Shown: positions 37,341 through 48,184, counted from the stretch's first letter. The stretch: DNA of 64,000 bases from Bacteroidales bacterium (GCA_016286385.1 JAEESO010000004.1:1-64000); one strand, 5' to 3'. The notes: a model not told the origin generated them from the sequence alone. Numbers and translations are program-made.

Positions 37341-39218
37341 ATGGATAAGAATTCAATCATCGGCTTTGTGCTCATAGCCCTCATCATGATGGGCTTTTTC
37401 GGGTACCAGAGCGTACAGGTTAAAAAACAGCAGGCCTACCAGGCACAACTTGATTCAATTGCCGCCGCCGAGGCTTACGCCCAGTGGCAGCTTGACAGCG
37501 CCTGGAGGGCAGAGCACCCTGAAGAGGCAATTGCCGCTTCAGAGCCCGTGGCAAGCTCCGTACAGGCTCCTGTAGCACCTGTTTACTCGGATTCCCTTCT
37601 TAATGCTGCAGCACGCAGTGAGGCATCCATCATCACCCTTGAGAATGAGAAACTTAAGGTGGAATTCACAACGCGCGGCGCCCAGCCTTATTCCGTGCTT
37701 GTGAAGGATTACCTCACCTACGGCAAGGAGCCGCTCTACCTTCTTCAGGAAGGGAAGTCGGAACTTGGATACATTGTGTATGCACCTACGGCGGTAGATA
37801 CCCGGAAGTTCAACTTCCAGGTCACCGAAACCACGGACAGCACCGTTGTGATGAGGCTTCCTTTCAGCGGCGGCGGTTACATTGAGCAGCGCTACAGCCT
37901 CCTCCCGGACTCCTATTCCGTGAATGAGACCCTCTCCCTTGTGGGTATGGGTCACCTCATTCCCCGCAACGTCTCCTCCATCGACGTAGACTTCAGCGCC
38001 ACTATCGGCCGTATGGAGAAAGGCTATAAGAATGAGACGCAGTACTCCCGCCTCAACTATTATTTCCCGGACGACAAAAAGCCGGCAAATATCGGCAATG
38101 GCCGTAAAGGTGAGAAGCGCTTCAACAATAACATTGAGTGGTTTGCGTTCCAGCAGCAGTTCTTCAGCGCCATCATGCGCGCTCCCGGCAACTTCAGCTA
38201 CGGAGAGTTCAAGATTGACTTCGTCCCCAAGGAGAGTGAGTCCGGAGACCTCATGAACTGCAGCGCCCTCCTGAGGGCCGATATTACCCCCGGTGAAAGG
38301 GTTGACGTTCCCTTCGAGTTCTACTTCGGCCCCAACGACTACAAGGGCCTGAAGGCTTACGGACACGCCTATGAGAAGGTGATTCCTCTGGGCGGTAAGA
38401 TCATCGGCTACTTCACAAAGTGGGTTATCATCCCTCTGTTCGACTGGCTGCACAAGGGCATCTCCAACTTTGGCATAATCATCCTCCTGATGACCATCTT
38501 CATCAAGATAGTGGTGCTGCCGTTTGCCTACAAGAGCTACTCTTCAAGTGCCAAGATGCAGGCCCTGAAGCCCTACATGGACAAGATCAACGCCAAGTAT
38601 CCCAAGCAGGAAGACGCCATGAAAAAGCAGCAGGAGACCATGGACCTTTACAAGAAGGCAGGTGTATCTCCTATGGGAGGCTGTCTCCCCATGCTTCTCC
38701 AGATGCCTATCCTGTGGGCCATGTTCCGCTTCTTCCCGGCTTCCATAGAACTGCGTCAGCAGCCCTTCCTTTGGGCTCAGGACCTCAGCGCCTATGACGA
38801 CGTAATCCATTGGGGCACCAGCATCCTTGGAATGGACCACATATCCCTGTTCGCCCTCCTTATGGCGGTGTCCATGTTCTTCTACTCCAAGGTTCTCCAG
38901 ACCCAGACTTCCGCAGGCAATGACCCTAACGCCAAGATGATGCAGGTGATGAGCCTCTACATGATGCCCATCATGATGTTCTTCATCTGTAACAACCTCT
39001 CATCCGGCCTTAGCTACTACTACCTCCTCAGTAACCTTATCACCATGCTTGAGACCTTCATCATCAAGAAGTGGATTGTGAAGCCGGAAGAAGTTGTGGC
39101 AAAGGTTGAGGCTGCCCAGAAGGAGAACAAGCCCGCTCCCAAGAGCAAGTGGCAGCAGCGTCTGGAAGAGGCCCAGAGGATGCAGCGTGAGATGGAAAAG
39201 AACAAGAAACGTAAGTAA
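37341..39218 (+). CDS. yidC: Membrane protein insertase YidC
   Basis: N-terminal MDKNSIIGFVLIALIMMGFFGYQ; YKSYSSSAKMQALKPYMDKINAKY; MGGCLPMLLQMPILWAMFRFF. Confidence 0.97.
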   Translation: MDKNSIIGFVLIALIMMGFFGYQSVQVKKQQAYQAQLDSIAAAEAYAQWQLDSAWRAEHPEEAIAASEPVASSVQAPVAPVYSDSLLNAAARSEASIITLENEKLKVEFTTRGAQPYSVLVKDYLTYGKEPLYLLQEGKSELGYIVYAPTAVDTRKFNFQVTETTDSTVVMRLPFSGGGYIEQRYSLLPDSYSVNETLSLVGMGHLIPRNVSSIDVDFSATIGRMEKGYKNETQYSRLNYYFPDDKKPANIGNGRKGEKRFNNNIEWFAFQQQFFSAIMRAPGNFSYGEFKIDFVPKESESGDLMNCSALLRADITPGERVDVPFEFYFGPNDYKGLKAYGHAYEKVIPLGGKIIGYFTKWVIIPLFDWLHKGISNFGIIILLMTIFIKIVVLPFAYKSYSSSAKMQALKPYMDKINAKYPKQEDAMKKQQETMDLYKKAGVSPMGGCLPMLLQMPILWAMFRFFPASIELRQQPFLWAQDLSAYDDVIHWGTSILGMDHISLFALLMAVSMFFYSKVLQTQTSAGNDPNAKMMQVMSLYMMPIMMFFICNNLSSGLSYYYLLSNLITMLETFIIKKWIVKPEEVVAKVEAAQKENKPAPKSKWQQRLEEAQRMQREMEKNKKRK

Positions 39219-39991
39219 TGAAAAGGCTCTTTGCGCTTGTGGCCTTCATGGTGGCCGTTATGCCGCTGAATGCCCAGCGCAGAGATTCCGTCTACACCTC
39301 ATCTGAACAGTTTAAGGTTACAAAACTGATTGCCCCCGTGTCCCTTATGGGCGTGGGGGCAGTCTGTGCTTTTACCCCGGCCATCCACAGCGGTATGGAT
39401 ATGGAGGTAAGGGGATGGGCCCTTGCAAATAACGGGGGAGTATACAACCTTCCCATTATGGACTGCCCGGAGACATATCTTCAGTATGTGCCGTCGGCTG
39501 CCTACGGAATAGCGGCCCTCTGTGGGGCGGGGAAGCACAGCCTCCCGGAGCAATTTGTTGCAGGGGTTACTGCATTTGGGCTGATGCTTGCCAGCACCCA
39601 GGCCATAAAATATGCGTCACACGTCACACGCCCCAATGACAACCCCCGTTCCTTCCCTTCAGGCCACACTGCAACAGCCTTTATGGGTGCGGAGCTTGTA
39701 AGGCTTGAATATGGCATTTGGTGGGGTCTGGCTGCGTATTCCGTTGCTGGAGCCACGGCCTTTCTCCGCGTATGGAACAACTGGCACTGGACCTCTGACG
39801 TAATTGCAGGCGCAGGCGTAGGCATCCTCAGCGCCAACGCCGCATATTGGCTTCTTCCGCTGGAGAGGAAGCTCTTCAGCATGGATTCCAAGCTTGCCGG
39901 AGCCACCCACTACCAGTGGCAGGCTCTTCCTTATGCAGCATCAACTCCAGTTGGTGCCAGTTATGGACTTACTCTTGCTGTGCAATGGTAG
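39218..39991 (+). CDS. PAP2-family phosphatase
   Basis: RPNDNPRSFPSGHTATAF ... NWHWTSDVIAGAGVG. Confidence 0.85.
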   Translation: MKRLFALVAFMVAVMPLNAQRRDSVYTSSEQFKVTKLIAPVSLMGVGAVCAFTPAIHSGMDMEVRGWALANNGGVYNLPIMDCPETYLQYVPSAAYGIAALCGAGKHSLPEQFVAGVTAFGLMLASTQAIKYASHVTRPNDNPRSFPSGHTATAFMGAELVRLEYGIWWGLAAYSVAGATAFLRVWNNWHWTSDVIAGAGVGILSANAAYWLLPLERKLFSMDSKLAGATHYQWQALPYAASTPVGASYGLTLAVQW

Positions 39992-40788
39992 CAAAGGCTC
40001 TTGAATCACTTCGCGCCGCTCTCCCCGCCGGGGTAGAACTGGTTGCCGTTTCCAAGTTCCATCCTGTAGAGCGCCTTATGGAAGCATATGACGCCGGTCA
40101 GCGCGTCTTTGCCGAGAGCCGTCCCCAGGAACTTGCCGCAAAGGTGCCCCAGATGCCGTCTGACGTCAAGTGGCATTTTATCGGCCATCTCCAGACCAAT
40201 AAACTGAAGCTGGTCCTCCCTTACGTGGACCTGGTCCAGTCCGTGGATTCCCTTCACCTCCTTCAGGCTATAAACGCCTGGGGCGCCACCAACGGCCGCA
40301 TCATCAACGTCCTTCTGGAACTCCACCTTGGTGCGGAGGACACCAAGCAGGGCTTCTCCGCGGAGGAGATTCTCTCTGTTGTCAGTTGGGCAGGCACACC
40401 CTCTGAAACCCATGGCCACCCTCGGCCGTGTAAGAGGGAGGGGCCCGCAGACTGGAGGGCCAGTGAGCAAGCTTGCTTGGTCACTGGCACTGCAGGCTGT
40501 GGGAGGGGCCTGAGCGAAGCGAAGGAGGTTTCAGAGGGTGTGCCAGCCCAACTGAAGAATGTCAGAATCTGCGGGCTCATGGGGATGGCAACCAATACAG
40601 ATGATATGGCTGTGGTGGAAAGGGACTTTGAGCGTATTGAGAGGCTGTTTCTTGAGATCAGGGAGATGGGAATACCTGGTTTTGATGAGCTATCCATCGG
40701 CATGTCCGGAGACTGGCCCGTGGCAGTGCGTCATCACGCCACAATGGTTCGTATCGGCACCGATATCTTTGGCCCGCGGGAATATTAG
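39985..40788 (+). CDS. yggS: YggS-family PLP-binding protein carrying a ~170-bp in-frame palindromic insertion
   Basis: AVSKFHPVERLMEAYDAGQRVFAESRPQE, WHFIGHLQTNKLK, VRICGLMGMATNTDD, ELSIGMSGDW. Start set at ATG 39985. Confidence 0.9.
   Translation: MVAKALESLRAALPAGVELVAVSKFHPVERLMEAYDAGQRVFAESRPQELAAKVPQMPSDVKWHFIGHLQTNKLKLVLPYVDLVQSVDSLHLLQAINAWGATNGRIINVLLELHLGAEDTKQGFSAEEILSVVSWAGTPSETHGHPRPCKREGPADWRASEQACLVTGTAGCGRGLSEAKEVSEGVPAQLKNVRICGLMGMATNTDDMAVVERDFERIERLFLEIREMGIPGFDELSIGMSGDWPVAVRHHATMVRIGTDIFGPREY
40383..40554. repeat. ~172-bp element with 28-bp terminal inverted repeats inside yggS
   Basis: cagttgggcaggcacaccctctgaaacc (40383..40410) vs ggtttcagagggtgtgccagcccaactg (40527..40554), 27/28 complementary; inner hairpin gccagtgagcaagcttgcttggtcactggc. 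Confidence 0.93.
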
Positions 40789-40825
40789 CTGTGGGGCTAA
40801 CTTGCTTATTTACAGATATTTATAC

Positions 40826-40860
40826 AAAAACGTCTACCATGTTTCAGGTAGACGTTTTTA
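40826..40860 (+). terminator. Terminator after yggS
   Basis: aaaaacgtctaccatgtttcaggtagacgttttta. Confidence 0.88.
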
Positions 40861-41021
40861 TGTAAGCGCTTAATTGTCAATCTTTTACATCCACGCTGCA
40901 GCTTCGATGCGCCTGCAGGCGCACGGCGGAGGGCGTGTCTTTGCCTATGGACCGCGACGTCGAGCAAAGACATACTAGCCCGAGAGCCGCGGGGGTGTAT
41001 GAGGGGGCAGAGCCCCCTGTA

Positions 41022-41474
<453 letters not shown>

Positions 41475-43256
41475 TTATTTCTTTAGCGGGTTGTAACTGC
41501 GTCCGGAGGCCTCGTAGCCGGAATTCTTGAAGAATTCCAGGAAGTTAAGACGCAGCGGGTGTACAAAGGCACCAAGTGCGCACATGGCAATGTTAAGGGT
41601 ATGGCCGATAATAACAAGCAGGATGAACGGCAGCCATAAAATGGCGTTGGAACCGTCTCCCAGAACCATCAGGCCCATGTCGTTGAAGGCCATACCAAGC
41701 ATGCTGCCGGCAAGGCCCAGAGCATACAGGCGGAGGTAGCTGAGGACATCTCCCATAAGACCGGTAATCATATTGTAGGTATCCCAGAGGCCCATGCCGA
41801 TATTGGCAAACTTGTTGCGCTTGGGGTCGTTGAACACAAAGATTCCCAGGGCGCTTACTACACCCAGGACAATCACTATCAATTTTGTGAGATTTGCATC
41901 CATAACGCCGGCCAGCGCAAAGGCTGCCACGGTGACGCCGCCAACAATCAGGAGCGTCCATCCCCAGGTTCCCAGCGAGGCAAAAAAGCCTTTTGTGCGG
42001 GTCTGATGGATGGTTTTGACCACCATGGCAAGGCATATGTGAAGTATACCCACAACCAGTGCCAACACCATTGTGGCATCGTTGCCGGCTATCTTGGCCG
42101 GGAGGAAAATGCCCTTTATAGGGGCAAAGACCTGCCACTGCGAGATGTCCATAGAGAAGAAGGTGTGGAAAAGGAAGCCAATCACCATAGTGGCCACTCC
42201 AAGGATTACCACAAGGGGAGCCATATCCTTGAAGGAATCAACTTTCTTCAGGAGAAGGCCCGCCGCTAACAGCACCAGTCCGTAGCCGCAGTCGCCCATA
42301 CAGAAGGCGAAGAACAGCATGAAGAAGATGCTTATGAACGGCGTAGGATCAAATCCGTCGTAGCCGGGGCGGCCGTACATATCTGTAAGCGTCTCAAACT
42401 GCTTTACAAACCAGTTGTTCTTAAGGGAGATGGGAGGATTGTCCTCAACCTTTGCATTCTCCTTTATATAAAGGAATCCGGCCTGGTCCAGTTTGGCCGA
42501 TATTTCCTCTTCACTTTCCGTAGGAGCGTATCCCACATATGTGAGGAGGGTATCTTCTGCTGCTGGAACCGCGGTGCAGCCTGCAAGGTATTTGTCAAGC
42601 TCAGAGTAGCACCGTGCCCTTTTTTCCTCAAGTTCAGGAATCCTGGCCTTGGCGCTTGCAACGCGCCTGAGGACGTGTGAATAGTGCTTCTCACGGTCCC
42701 TGAGATCCTTCTCAAGCTGCGCTGCGTTCTGTGTGGGGAGTGGAATCTCTCCGGGGAGAGTGTCATCTCCTGCCACTACAAACCAGGTGTGTGTCTTATC
42801 CGTATCAATTACGGAAAGAGGGTATTCATCGGCCCAATTGGGCATGAACTGCTTGGTGGGGAGAGAGTGGAAGTGGATGGGCACGCCGGCCTCTTCCAGT
42901 TTATGGAGGATTTCGGGGTTGAAATTGCCCCAGATCTTAAGCTGGTGAAGCTGCTTCCGGATGCCGTTTATTTCCACGGCGTCGTCGGTGTAGCGCATGA
43001 GCATGCCGCCGGCAAGGCGTTCTATGTCTCCGTCTATGTACTCCGGCTCGGTTCCTTCCGGAACTTCTGCTTTCTGAAGCCCCTTGATGAGGCCGTCCAG
43101 AAGCTCAATCTCTGCGACAAGCTCCCTGGAGTGGTCGTCCACGGGCTTAGAACTGCGGGAGATGTCCACAAGGCCCGTCTCCTGAAGGGTGTCCATCAGG
43201 GTATCCTGCATTCCGCTAAGGAGAATGAAGGAGTATTTGGTCATGGGTGCTATCAT
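41475..43256 (-). CDS. V-type ATP synthase subunit I
   Basis: Long soluble N-terminus, multi-TM C-terminus, operon context. Confidence 0.92.
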   Translation of the reverse strand: MIAPMTKYSFILLSGMQDTLMDTLQETGLVDISRSSKPVDDHSRELVAEIELLDGLIKGLQKAEVPEGTEPEYIDGDIERLAGGMLMRYTDDAVEINGIRKQLHQLKIWGNFNPEILHKLEEAGVPIHFHSLPTKQFMPNWADEYPLSVIDTDKTHTWFVVAGDDTLPGEIPLPTQNAAQLEKDLRDREKHYSHVLRRVASAKARIPELEEKRARCYSELDKYLAGCTAVPAAEDTLLTYVGYAPTESEEEISAKLDQAGFLYIKENAKVEDNPPISLKNNWFVKQFETLTDMYGRPGYDGFDPTPFISIFFMLFFAFCMGDCGYGLVLLAAGLLLKKVDSFKDMAPLVVILGVATMVIGFLFHTFFSMDISQWQVFAPIKGIFLPAKIAGNDATMVLALVVGILHICLAMVVKTIHQTRTKGFFASLGTWGWTLLIVGGVTVAAFALAGVMDANLTKLIVIVLGVVSALGIFVFNDPKRNKFANIGMGLWDTYNMITGLMGDVLSYLRLYALGLAGSMLGMAFNDMGLMVLGDGSNAILWLPFILLVIIGHTLNIAMCALGAFVHPLRLNFLEFFKNSGYEASGRSYNPLKK

Positions 43257-43864
43257 AGGGCCGAGGCCTCCTCTTCCTCAAGGGCGTGCCTGTTTTTAAC
43301 TATCTTGGAAGATGCCTTGGAGAGGTTCTCCTCATCTTCCATATATCGCTTTATCTTACGGATGGCTTCCTGATAGCCGGGAATCTGGACTTTCTCATAA
43401 AGATTCACCTTCTGGGTGGTCTTCTTGCGGTTGTAGTCCAGGATGCGGGCCTTTTCAAGGTAAACCTCACTCTCAATGCCAAGGCGGCTGAGCTCCTGAA
43501 GGATCCTCACGCCGTCGGGGTACCATGCGGGCTTCACGAAGGCGTTGAAAGGCCTTATCTCGTAGTGGATCTCACCAAGGGCCGGGGTTTTTACTCCCGC
43601 CACTTTCTTGGTGTAGAGGTCCACGTCCGTTATGGCTATGAGACCTGGCTCAAATTCGTTCCAGAGGGCGGCAAGGTAGTCGTAGTCCTTCAGGGCCTTA
43701 TCCAGGCTCTCCAAAAGGCGCGTACTTTCTTCCTTGGCCTTCCTTACCTCCAGCCTCAGGGCGCTCTCCTTGTTCTGAAGGGTAGGGAGAGCCCTCTGAC
43801 GGACTTTCAGCTGCTTGCCCAGTTCCGTAAGCGACGTTTTGTTATATTGGAATTTAACTGCCAT
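43253..43864 (-). CDS. V-type ATP synthase subunit D
   Basis: KFQYNKTSLTELGKQLKVRQRALPTLQNKESAL. Confidence 0.92.
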   Translation of the reverse strand: MAVKFQYNKTSLTELGKQLKVRQRALPTLQNKESALRLEVRKAKEESTRLLESLDKALKDYDYLAALWNEFEPGLIAITDVDLYTKKVAGVKTPALGEIHYEIRPFNAFVKPAWYPDGVRILQELSRLGIESEVYLEKARILDYNRKKTTQKVNLYEKVQIPGYQEAIRKIKRYMEDEENLSKASSKIVKNRHALEEEEASAL

Positions 43865-45180
43865 TATTTAACCCAATATTTGTCTATAAGGGCCTGTTTG
43901 ATACCGGTTTCTGCGGGGGAGAAGTACTTTGCGAACAGCTTCCAGGCAGTGTCCAGCATTTCAGTGATGGTAATGTTTACGTCAATTGCAAGGAGCTCAC
44001 GTGCATAATCCTTTGCGTATGCAAGGCAGCGGTGGTCGTAGTCGGAGAGGTCAAAGCCGTTCTCCAGCTTTGTCTTGGCGTTCTGGGCATCGGCATATAG
44101 ACGCACGGAGGCGTTCATCACCTGGGAGTGGTCCTCCCTGGTTTTCTTGCCCTGCACCAGCTGTTTCAGACGGGAAAGGCTGCGGAAAGGATCGATGATT
44201 ACCTTGCCAGTGTCGGAATCGGCCCTGAGGAAGAGCTGACCTTCCGTAATATAACCGGTGTTATCCGGGATGGCGTGTGTGATGTCTCCGTCGTTGAGGG
44301 TGGTGACGGCAATGATGGTGATGGATCCGTCCGTGGGGAGCTGCACGGCTTTCTCGTAGATCTTTGCAAGGTCACTGTAGAGGGAGCCCGGCATGGAGTC
44401 CTTGGAGGGAATCTGGTCCATACGGTTGGACACGATGGAAAGGGCATCGGCATAAAGGGTCATGTCCGTGAGGAGCACCAGCACTTTCTCATTCTTGTCC
44501 ACGGCAAAGTATTCTGCTGCGGTGAGGGCCATATCCGGCACCAGGAGGCGCTCCACAGGGGGATTCTCCGTGGTGTTGATGAAGCAGATGATCTTGTCAA
44601 GGGCGCCTGCCTCCTCAAAGCGATGGCGGAAGTAGAGGTAGTCGTCGTTGGTAAGACCCATTCCGCCCAGGATGATCTTGTCTACATCGGCGCGGATTGC
44701 TACGTCGGCCATGACCTGGTTGTAGGGTTGGTCGGGGTCTGCGAAGAACGGGATCTTCTGGCCGGAGACGAGGGTGTTGTTAAGGTCTATGCCGGCAATA
44801 CCGGTGGGGATGAGCTGTGAAGGCTGACGGCGCTTGTAAGGGTTTACGGAAGGGCCGCCGATCTGGCGATCTTCGCCTTCAATCTCAGGGCCTCCGTCAA
44901 GGGGATGGCCGTAGGCGTCGAAGAATCGGCCGGCAAGCTGGTCACTCACCTTCAGGGTAGGGGGCTCTCCAAGGAAAGTCACCTCTGCGTTTGAAGGGAT
45001 ACCTTCCGTGCCGGAGAATACCTGCAGGGTGATGAGGTCTCCCTTGATGCGTACAACCTGAGCAAGACGGCCGCCCACAACGGCTAGTTCATCGTTGGAA
45101 ACGCCTTTTGCACGTAATGAAACCGTGGCCTTTGTAATGCCTTCCAGTTTTGTATATACTTTTTGGTATGCTTTGTTCAT
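43864..45180 (-). CDS. V-type ATP synthase subunit B
   Basis: Size, PTGIAGIDLNNTLVSGQKIPFF, VLLTDMTLYADALS. Confidence 0.96.
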   Translation of the reverse strand: MNKAYQKVYTKLEGITKATVSLRAKGVSNDELAVVGGRLAQVVRIKGDLITLQVFSGTEGIPSNAEVTFLGEPPTLKVSDQLAGRFFDAYGHPLDGGPEIEGEDRQIGGPSVNPYKRRQPSQLIPTGIAGIDLNNTLVSGQKIPFFADPDQPYNQVMADVAIRADVDKIILGGMGLTNDDYLYFRHRFEEAGALDKIICFINTTENPPVERLLVPDMALTAAEYFAVDKNEKVLVLLTDMTLYADALSIVSNRMDQIPSKDSMPGSLYSDLAKIYEKAVQLPTDGSITIIAVTTLNDGDITHAIPDNTGYITEGQLFLRADSDTGKVIIDPFRSLSRLKQLVQGKKTREDHSQVMNASVRLYADAQNAKTKLENGFDLSDYDHRCLAYAKDYARELLAIDVNITITEMLDTAWKLFAKYFSPAETGIKQALIDKYWVK

Positions 45181-45184
45181 AAGG

Positions 45185-46927
45185 CTATGCGATCATTTTC
45201 TTAACGGAGTCATTGTAGGCCTTGAACTGCTCACTCTCATAGGCGGAGTAGTTCATCTGGCGAAGCTCGTTGATGAGTGTCTTGAAGAACTCACGGCACT
45301 TCTCAAAGTCTTCGAAGTCATAGTCCTTTGCGCAGATTTCAAGGACAAGGTCCAGCATATAGCGCTGGCGTTCAATGGGGCAAAGGGCGTCGATGGCGTC
45401 AAAGGCGTCCTGCTGCAGGATGACAAAGTCCACAAGCTCACTCTTCCAGAAGTTAACGTGATAACTCATGGGAACTCCGTCGTCGCCAAGGATGTTGATC
45501 TGTTCAGAGGCTTCCTTTCCGCGGCGGATGAGGTTCTTTGCGGTGAGCACTTTATCCACCCATCCGGGCTCAACTGTCTCATCCAGATACTGGCGGATTT
45601 CAGGGTAATCCAGGTACTTGGAATAGGACTCCAGGGGGCCTACGGCGGGGTAACGCTTTTGGTCGGCGCGGTTCTGCTCCAGTGCATAGAAGCAGCGAGC
45701 GGCCTTCTTGGTGCTCTCCGTAACGGGCTCTTTGAGGTTACCGCCGGCAGGGGAGACAGTGCCGATAAACGTGACGGCTCCGGTCTGTCCGTTATTGAGG
45801 ACCACCATACCTGCGCGGGCGTAGAAGTTTGAGATGATGGCCGACAGGTCCACGGGGAAGGCGTCGGCACCGGGGAGTTCCTCCATTCGGTTACTCATCT
45901 CACGGAGAGCCTGTGCCCAGCGGGAGGTGGAATCGGCAAGGAGGAGGCATTTGAGGCCCATGGCCCTGTAGTACTCGCAGATGGTCATGGCGGTGTAGAC
46001 GGATGCCTCACGGGCTGCAACGGGCATGTTTGACGTGTTGCAGATGATGGTTGTACGCTCCATCAGGTGACGGCCGGTGTGGGGATCGATGAGCTCAGGG
46101 AATTCCGTGAAGATTTCCACAACCTCGTTGGCGCGCTCGCCGCAGGCTGCCATCACAATTACATCGGCATCACCCTGCTTTGCAATGGCGTGCTGAAGCA
46201 CGGTTTTACCGCAGCCGAAGGGGCCCGGAATGAAGCCCGTACCGCCTTCTGCGATTGGGTTGAGGGTGTCTATCACGCGTACGCCCGTTTCCATGATCTT
46301 GTTGGGACGGGGCTTTTCCTTGTATCCCTTGATGGCAACTTTCACAGGCCATTTCTGTGTCATGGTGACGTTCACCTTCTCACCTTCCTCATTGCGGAGG
46401 ACGGCAATCACGGTGTCTACGTTGTACTGGCCCGCCTCCTTGATGGATTCAACGGTGAATGTGCCCTTGAAGCTGAAGGGGACCATGATCTTGTGGGGAA
46501 GCCAGCCTTCCTTCACCTCGCCAAGCCAATCGGCCGCAATAACGCTGTCACCGGGCTTTGCGATGGGGGTGAAGTCCCAAAGTTTTTCGCGGTTAAGGGG
46601 ATCCGTGTATTCTCCTCTTTTAAGGAATACGCCGGTCATGGTGGTAAGGTCGTTCTGAAGACCGTCATAGGTGCTGGAGAGAAGGCCTGGGCCAAGGGTG
46701 ACTTCAAGCATCCTGCCCTCGAATTCCACTTCATTTCCGCCCTTGAGGCCGCGGGTGCTCTCGAACACCTGCACGGATGCAAGGTTTCCGTTCACCTTGA
46801 TGACCTCTGCCATCATCTTCACGCCTTCGGAGGTGATGTAGCAGATCTCGTTCTCGGAAACCGGGCCGTCTACCTCTACGGTAACAAGGTTGGAGACGAT
46901 TCCCTTTACAATACCTTTCGTTTTCAT
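45185..46927 (-). CDS. V-type ATP synthase subunit A
   Basis: IPGPFGCGKTVLQHAIAKQGDADVIVMAACGERANEV. Confidence 0.97.
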   Translation of the reverse strand: MKTKGIVKGIVSNLVTVEVDGPVSENEICYITSEGVKMMAEVIKVNGNLASVQVFESTRGLKGGNEVEFEGRMLEVTLGPGLLSSTYDGLQNDLTTMTGVFLKRGEYTDPLNREKLWDFTPIAKPGDSVIAADWLGEVKEGWLPHKIMVPFSFKGTFTVESIKEAGQYNVDTVIAVLRNEEGEKVNVTMTQKWPVKVAIKGYKEKPRPNKIMETGVRVIDTLNPIAEGGTGFIPGPFGCGKTVLQHAIAKQGDADVIVMAACGERANEVVEIFTEFPELIDPHTGRHLMERTTIICNTSNMPVAAREASVYTAMTICEYYRAMGLKCLLLADSTSRWAQALREMSNRMEELPGADAFPVDLSAIISNFYARAGMVVLNNGQTGAVTFIGTVSPAGGNLKEPVTESTKKAARCFYALEQNRADQKRYPAVGPLESYSKYLDYPEIRQYLDETVEPGWVDKVLTAKNLIRRGKEASEQINILGDDGVPMSYHVNFWKSELVDFVILQQDAFDAIDALCPIERQRYMLDLVLEICAKDYDFEDFEKCREFFKTLINELRQMNYSAYESEQFKAYNDSVKKMIA

Positions 46928-46933
46928 ATAAGT

Positions 46934-47581
46934 TTACTTTTCTTTATAATCTACTCCTTTGAATGTGCCGCGGACTTCCTGCACAAGCTTCTGGAACTTC
47001 TCACGTCCCCTTTCCTCATCCAGTTCCAGCCAGCGGTCCACTATGTGCAGCTTGGCAACATAGCAGAGGACTGCCGTGATGTCAAAATAGTGGAAGGTAC
47101 CAAGGGAGTCTATGACTTCCCAGGTTACGTCGTCAAGGGCCTGCTCCCTGTCAAGAAGGCTTGAAAGGGCAAGGGCGGTCTGGACCTTGGCCTCTTCCTT
47201 GAATTCTCCGCCGGTGAAGCGGTAGCCGTCAATGTCCAGGCCTTCGTCCGCGTCTTCACCCCTGCCGTCAAGGATATCCTGGCCGGCAGCCCTGCCAAGT
47301 GCGTCATTGATATAGCTCACCTTGGCGTTACGGAGGTTTAGGTCATAGCGGAAGTACTCCCTTATGAACTTCACGGGGTGAGAGAGGGCCTTTGCGTAAA
47401 AATCGGCATTCAGGTTTTTCTCCTCAAATCCGGCCAGCAGCGCATCCAGAACCTCGGTGTCCTTTTCACTCAGGTTCTCCTTTATCTCCTCTATCACGCT
47501 TTCCCATTTATGGCCGTCCTCATACTTGTAATCAATGGTGAGGAAGGGCAGGGAGGCGATAATGTACTCGAAATTGCTCAT
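46934..47581 (-). CDS. DUF2764-family protein of Bacteroidetes V-ATPase operons
   Basis: Position between A and E genes; MSNFEYIIASLPFLTIDYKY. Confidence 0.8.
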   Translation of the reverse strand: MSNFEYIIASLPFLTIDYKYEDGHKWESVIEEIKENLSEKDTEVLDALLAGFEEKNLNADFYAKALSHPVKFIREYFRYDLNLRNAKVSYINDALGRAAGQDILDGRGEDADEGLDIDGYRFTGGEFKEEAKVQTALALSSLLDREQALDDVTWEVIDSLGTFHYFDITAVLCYVAKLHIVDRWLELDEERGREKFQKLVQEVRGTFKGVDYKEK

Positions 47582-47584
47582 ACA

Positions 47585-48184
47585 CTAGCCAAAGAGGATC
47601 TTCTTGGTGGCGGGGCGCATGTATTCCCCTATGAGGGCCTTGAAGGATTCTTCCGTGAGGCTGATGAAATAGCTGCCGTCCTTGGGGCCGATAGAGAAGC
47701 CGCCAGCAACCTTCTTGGAGAAGGATGCCTCTACGCCTTTTCCAACGGCTTTTGCAAGCTCTCCCTTCACGAAGGGCTCAAGCTCACCCTGAAGCTTTTC
47801 AGGAAGGATGAGTGAGAGGTCCTGGGGCTCCTCTGCGCTGAAGCGCTTTGCAACCTCAGTGATTACGCTCTTCAGGAAATCGGGGTCCTTGAGGGCGGCA
47901 CCGGCGGGCTCCACGGCCTTTGCGACTATGAGGGACTCTATATCGGCCTTTGTGGCCTGGAGGGCCTGGGCCGATGCAGTCTTGACGTCTCCCTCCACCC
48001 TTACGCGAAGGTCATCGGCCTCCTTGCGGGCCTTGGCAAGGATAGCCTCTGCCTCTTGGGTGGCCTTTTTCACAATGGCCTCAGCGTCTGCCTTGGCCTT
48101 GGAGAGGATGGCCTCTCCTTCCTGCTTTCCTTTTGAAAGACCCTCTTCATACAGTTTCTGGGTCAGTTCCTGGAGTTTATCCAT
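47585..48184 (-). CDS. V-type ATP synthase subunit E
   Basis: Long Ala/Lys/Glu coiled coil at N-terminus, operon context. Confidence 0.85.
   Translation of the reverse strand: MDKLQELTQKLYEEGLSKGKQEGEAILSKAKADAEAIVKKATQEAEAILAKARKEADDLRVRVEGDVKTASAQALQATKADIESLIVAKAVEPAGAALKDPDFLKSVITEVAKRFSAEEPQDLSLILPEKLQGELEPFVKGELAKAVGKGVEASFSKKVAGGFSIGPKDGSYFISLTEESFKALIGEYMRPATKKILFG

Noticed and set aside
46067-47164. 365-aa plus-strand ORF opposite the V-ATPase A gene
   Set aside because: Shadow ORF of a clearly coding minus-strand gene; no recognisable domain. The same applies to other long antisense ORFs (e.g. 44128..44820, 45095..45832, 37539..38453, 16016..16747).
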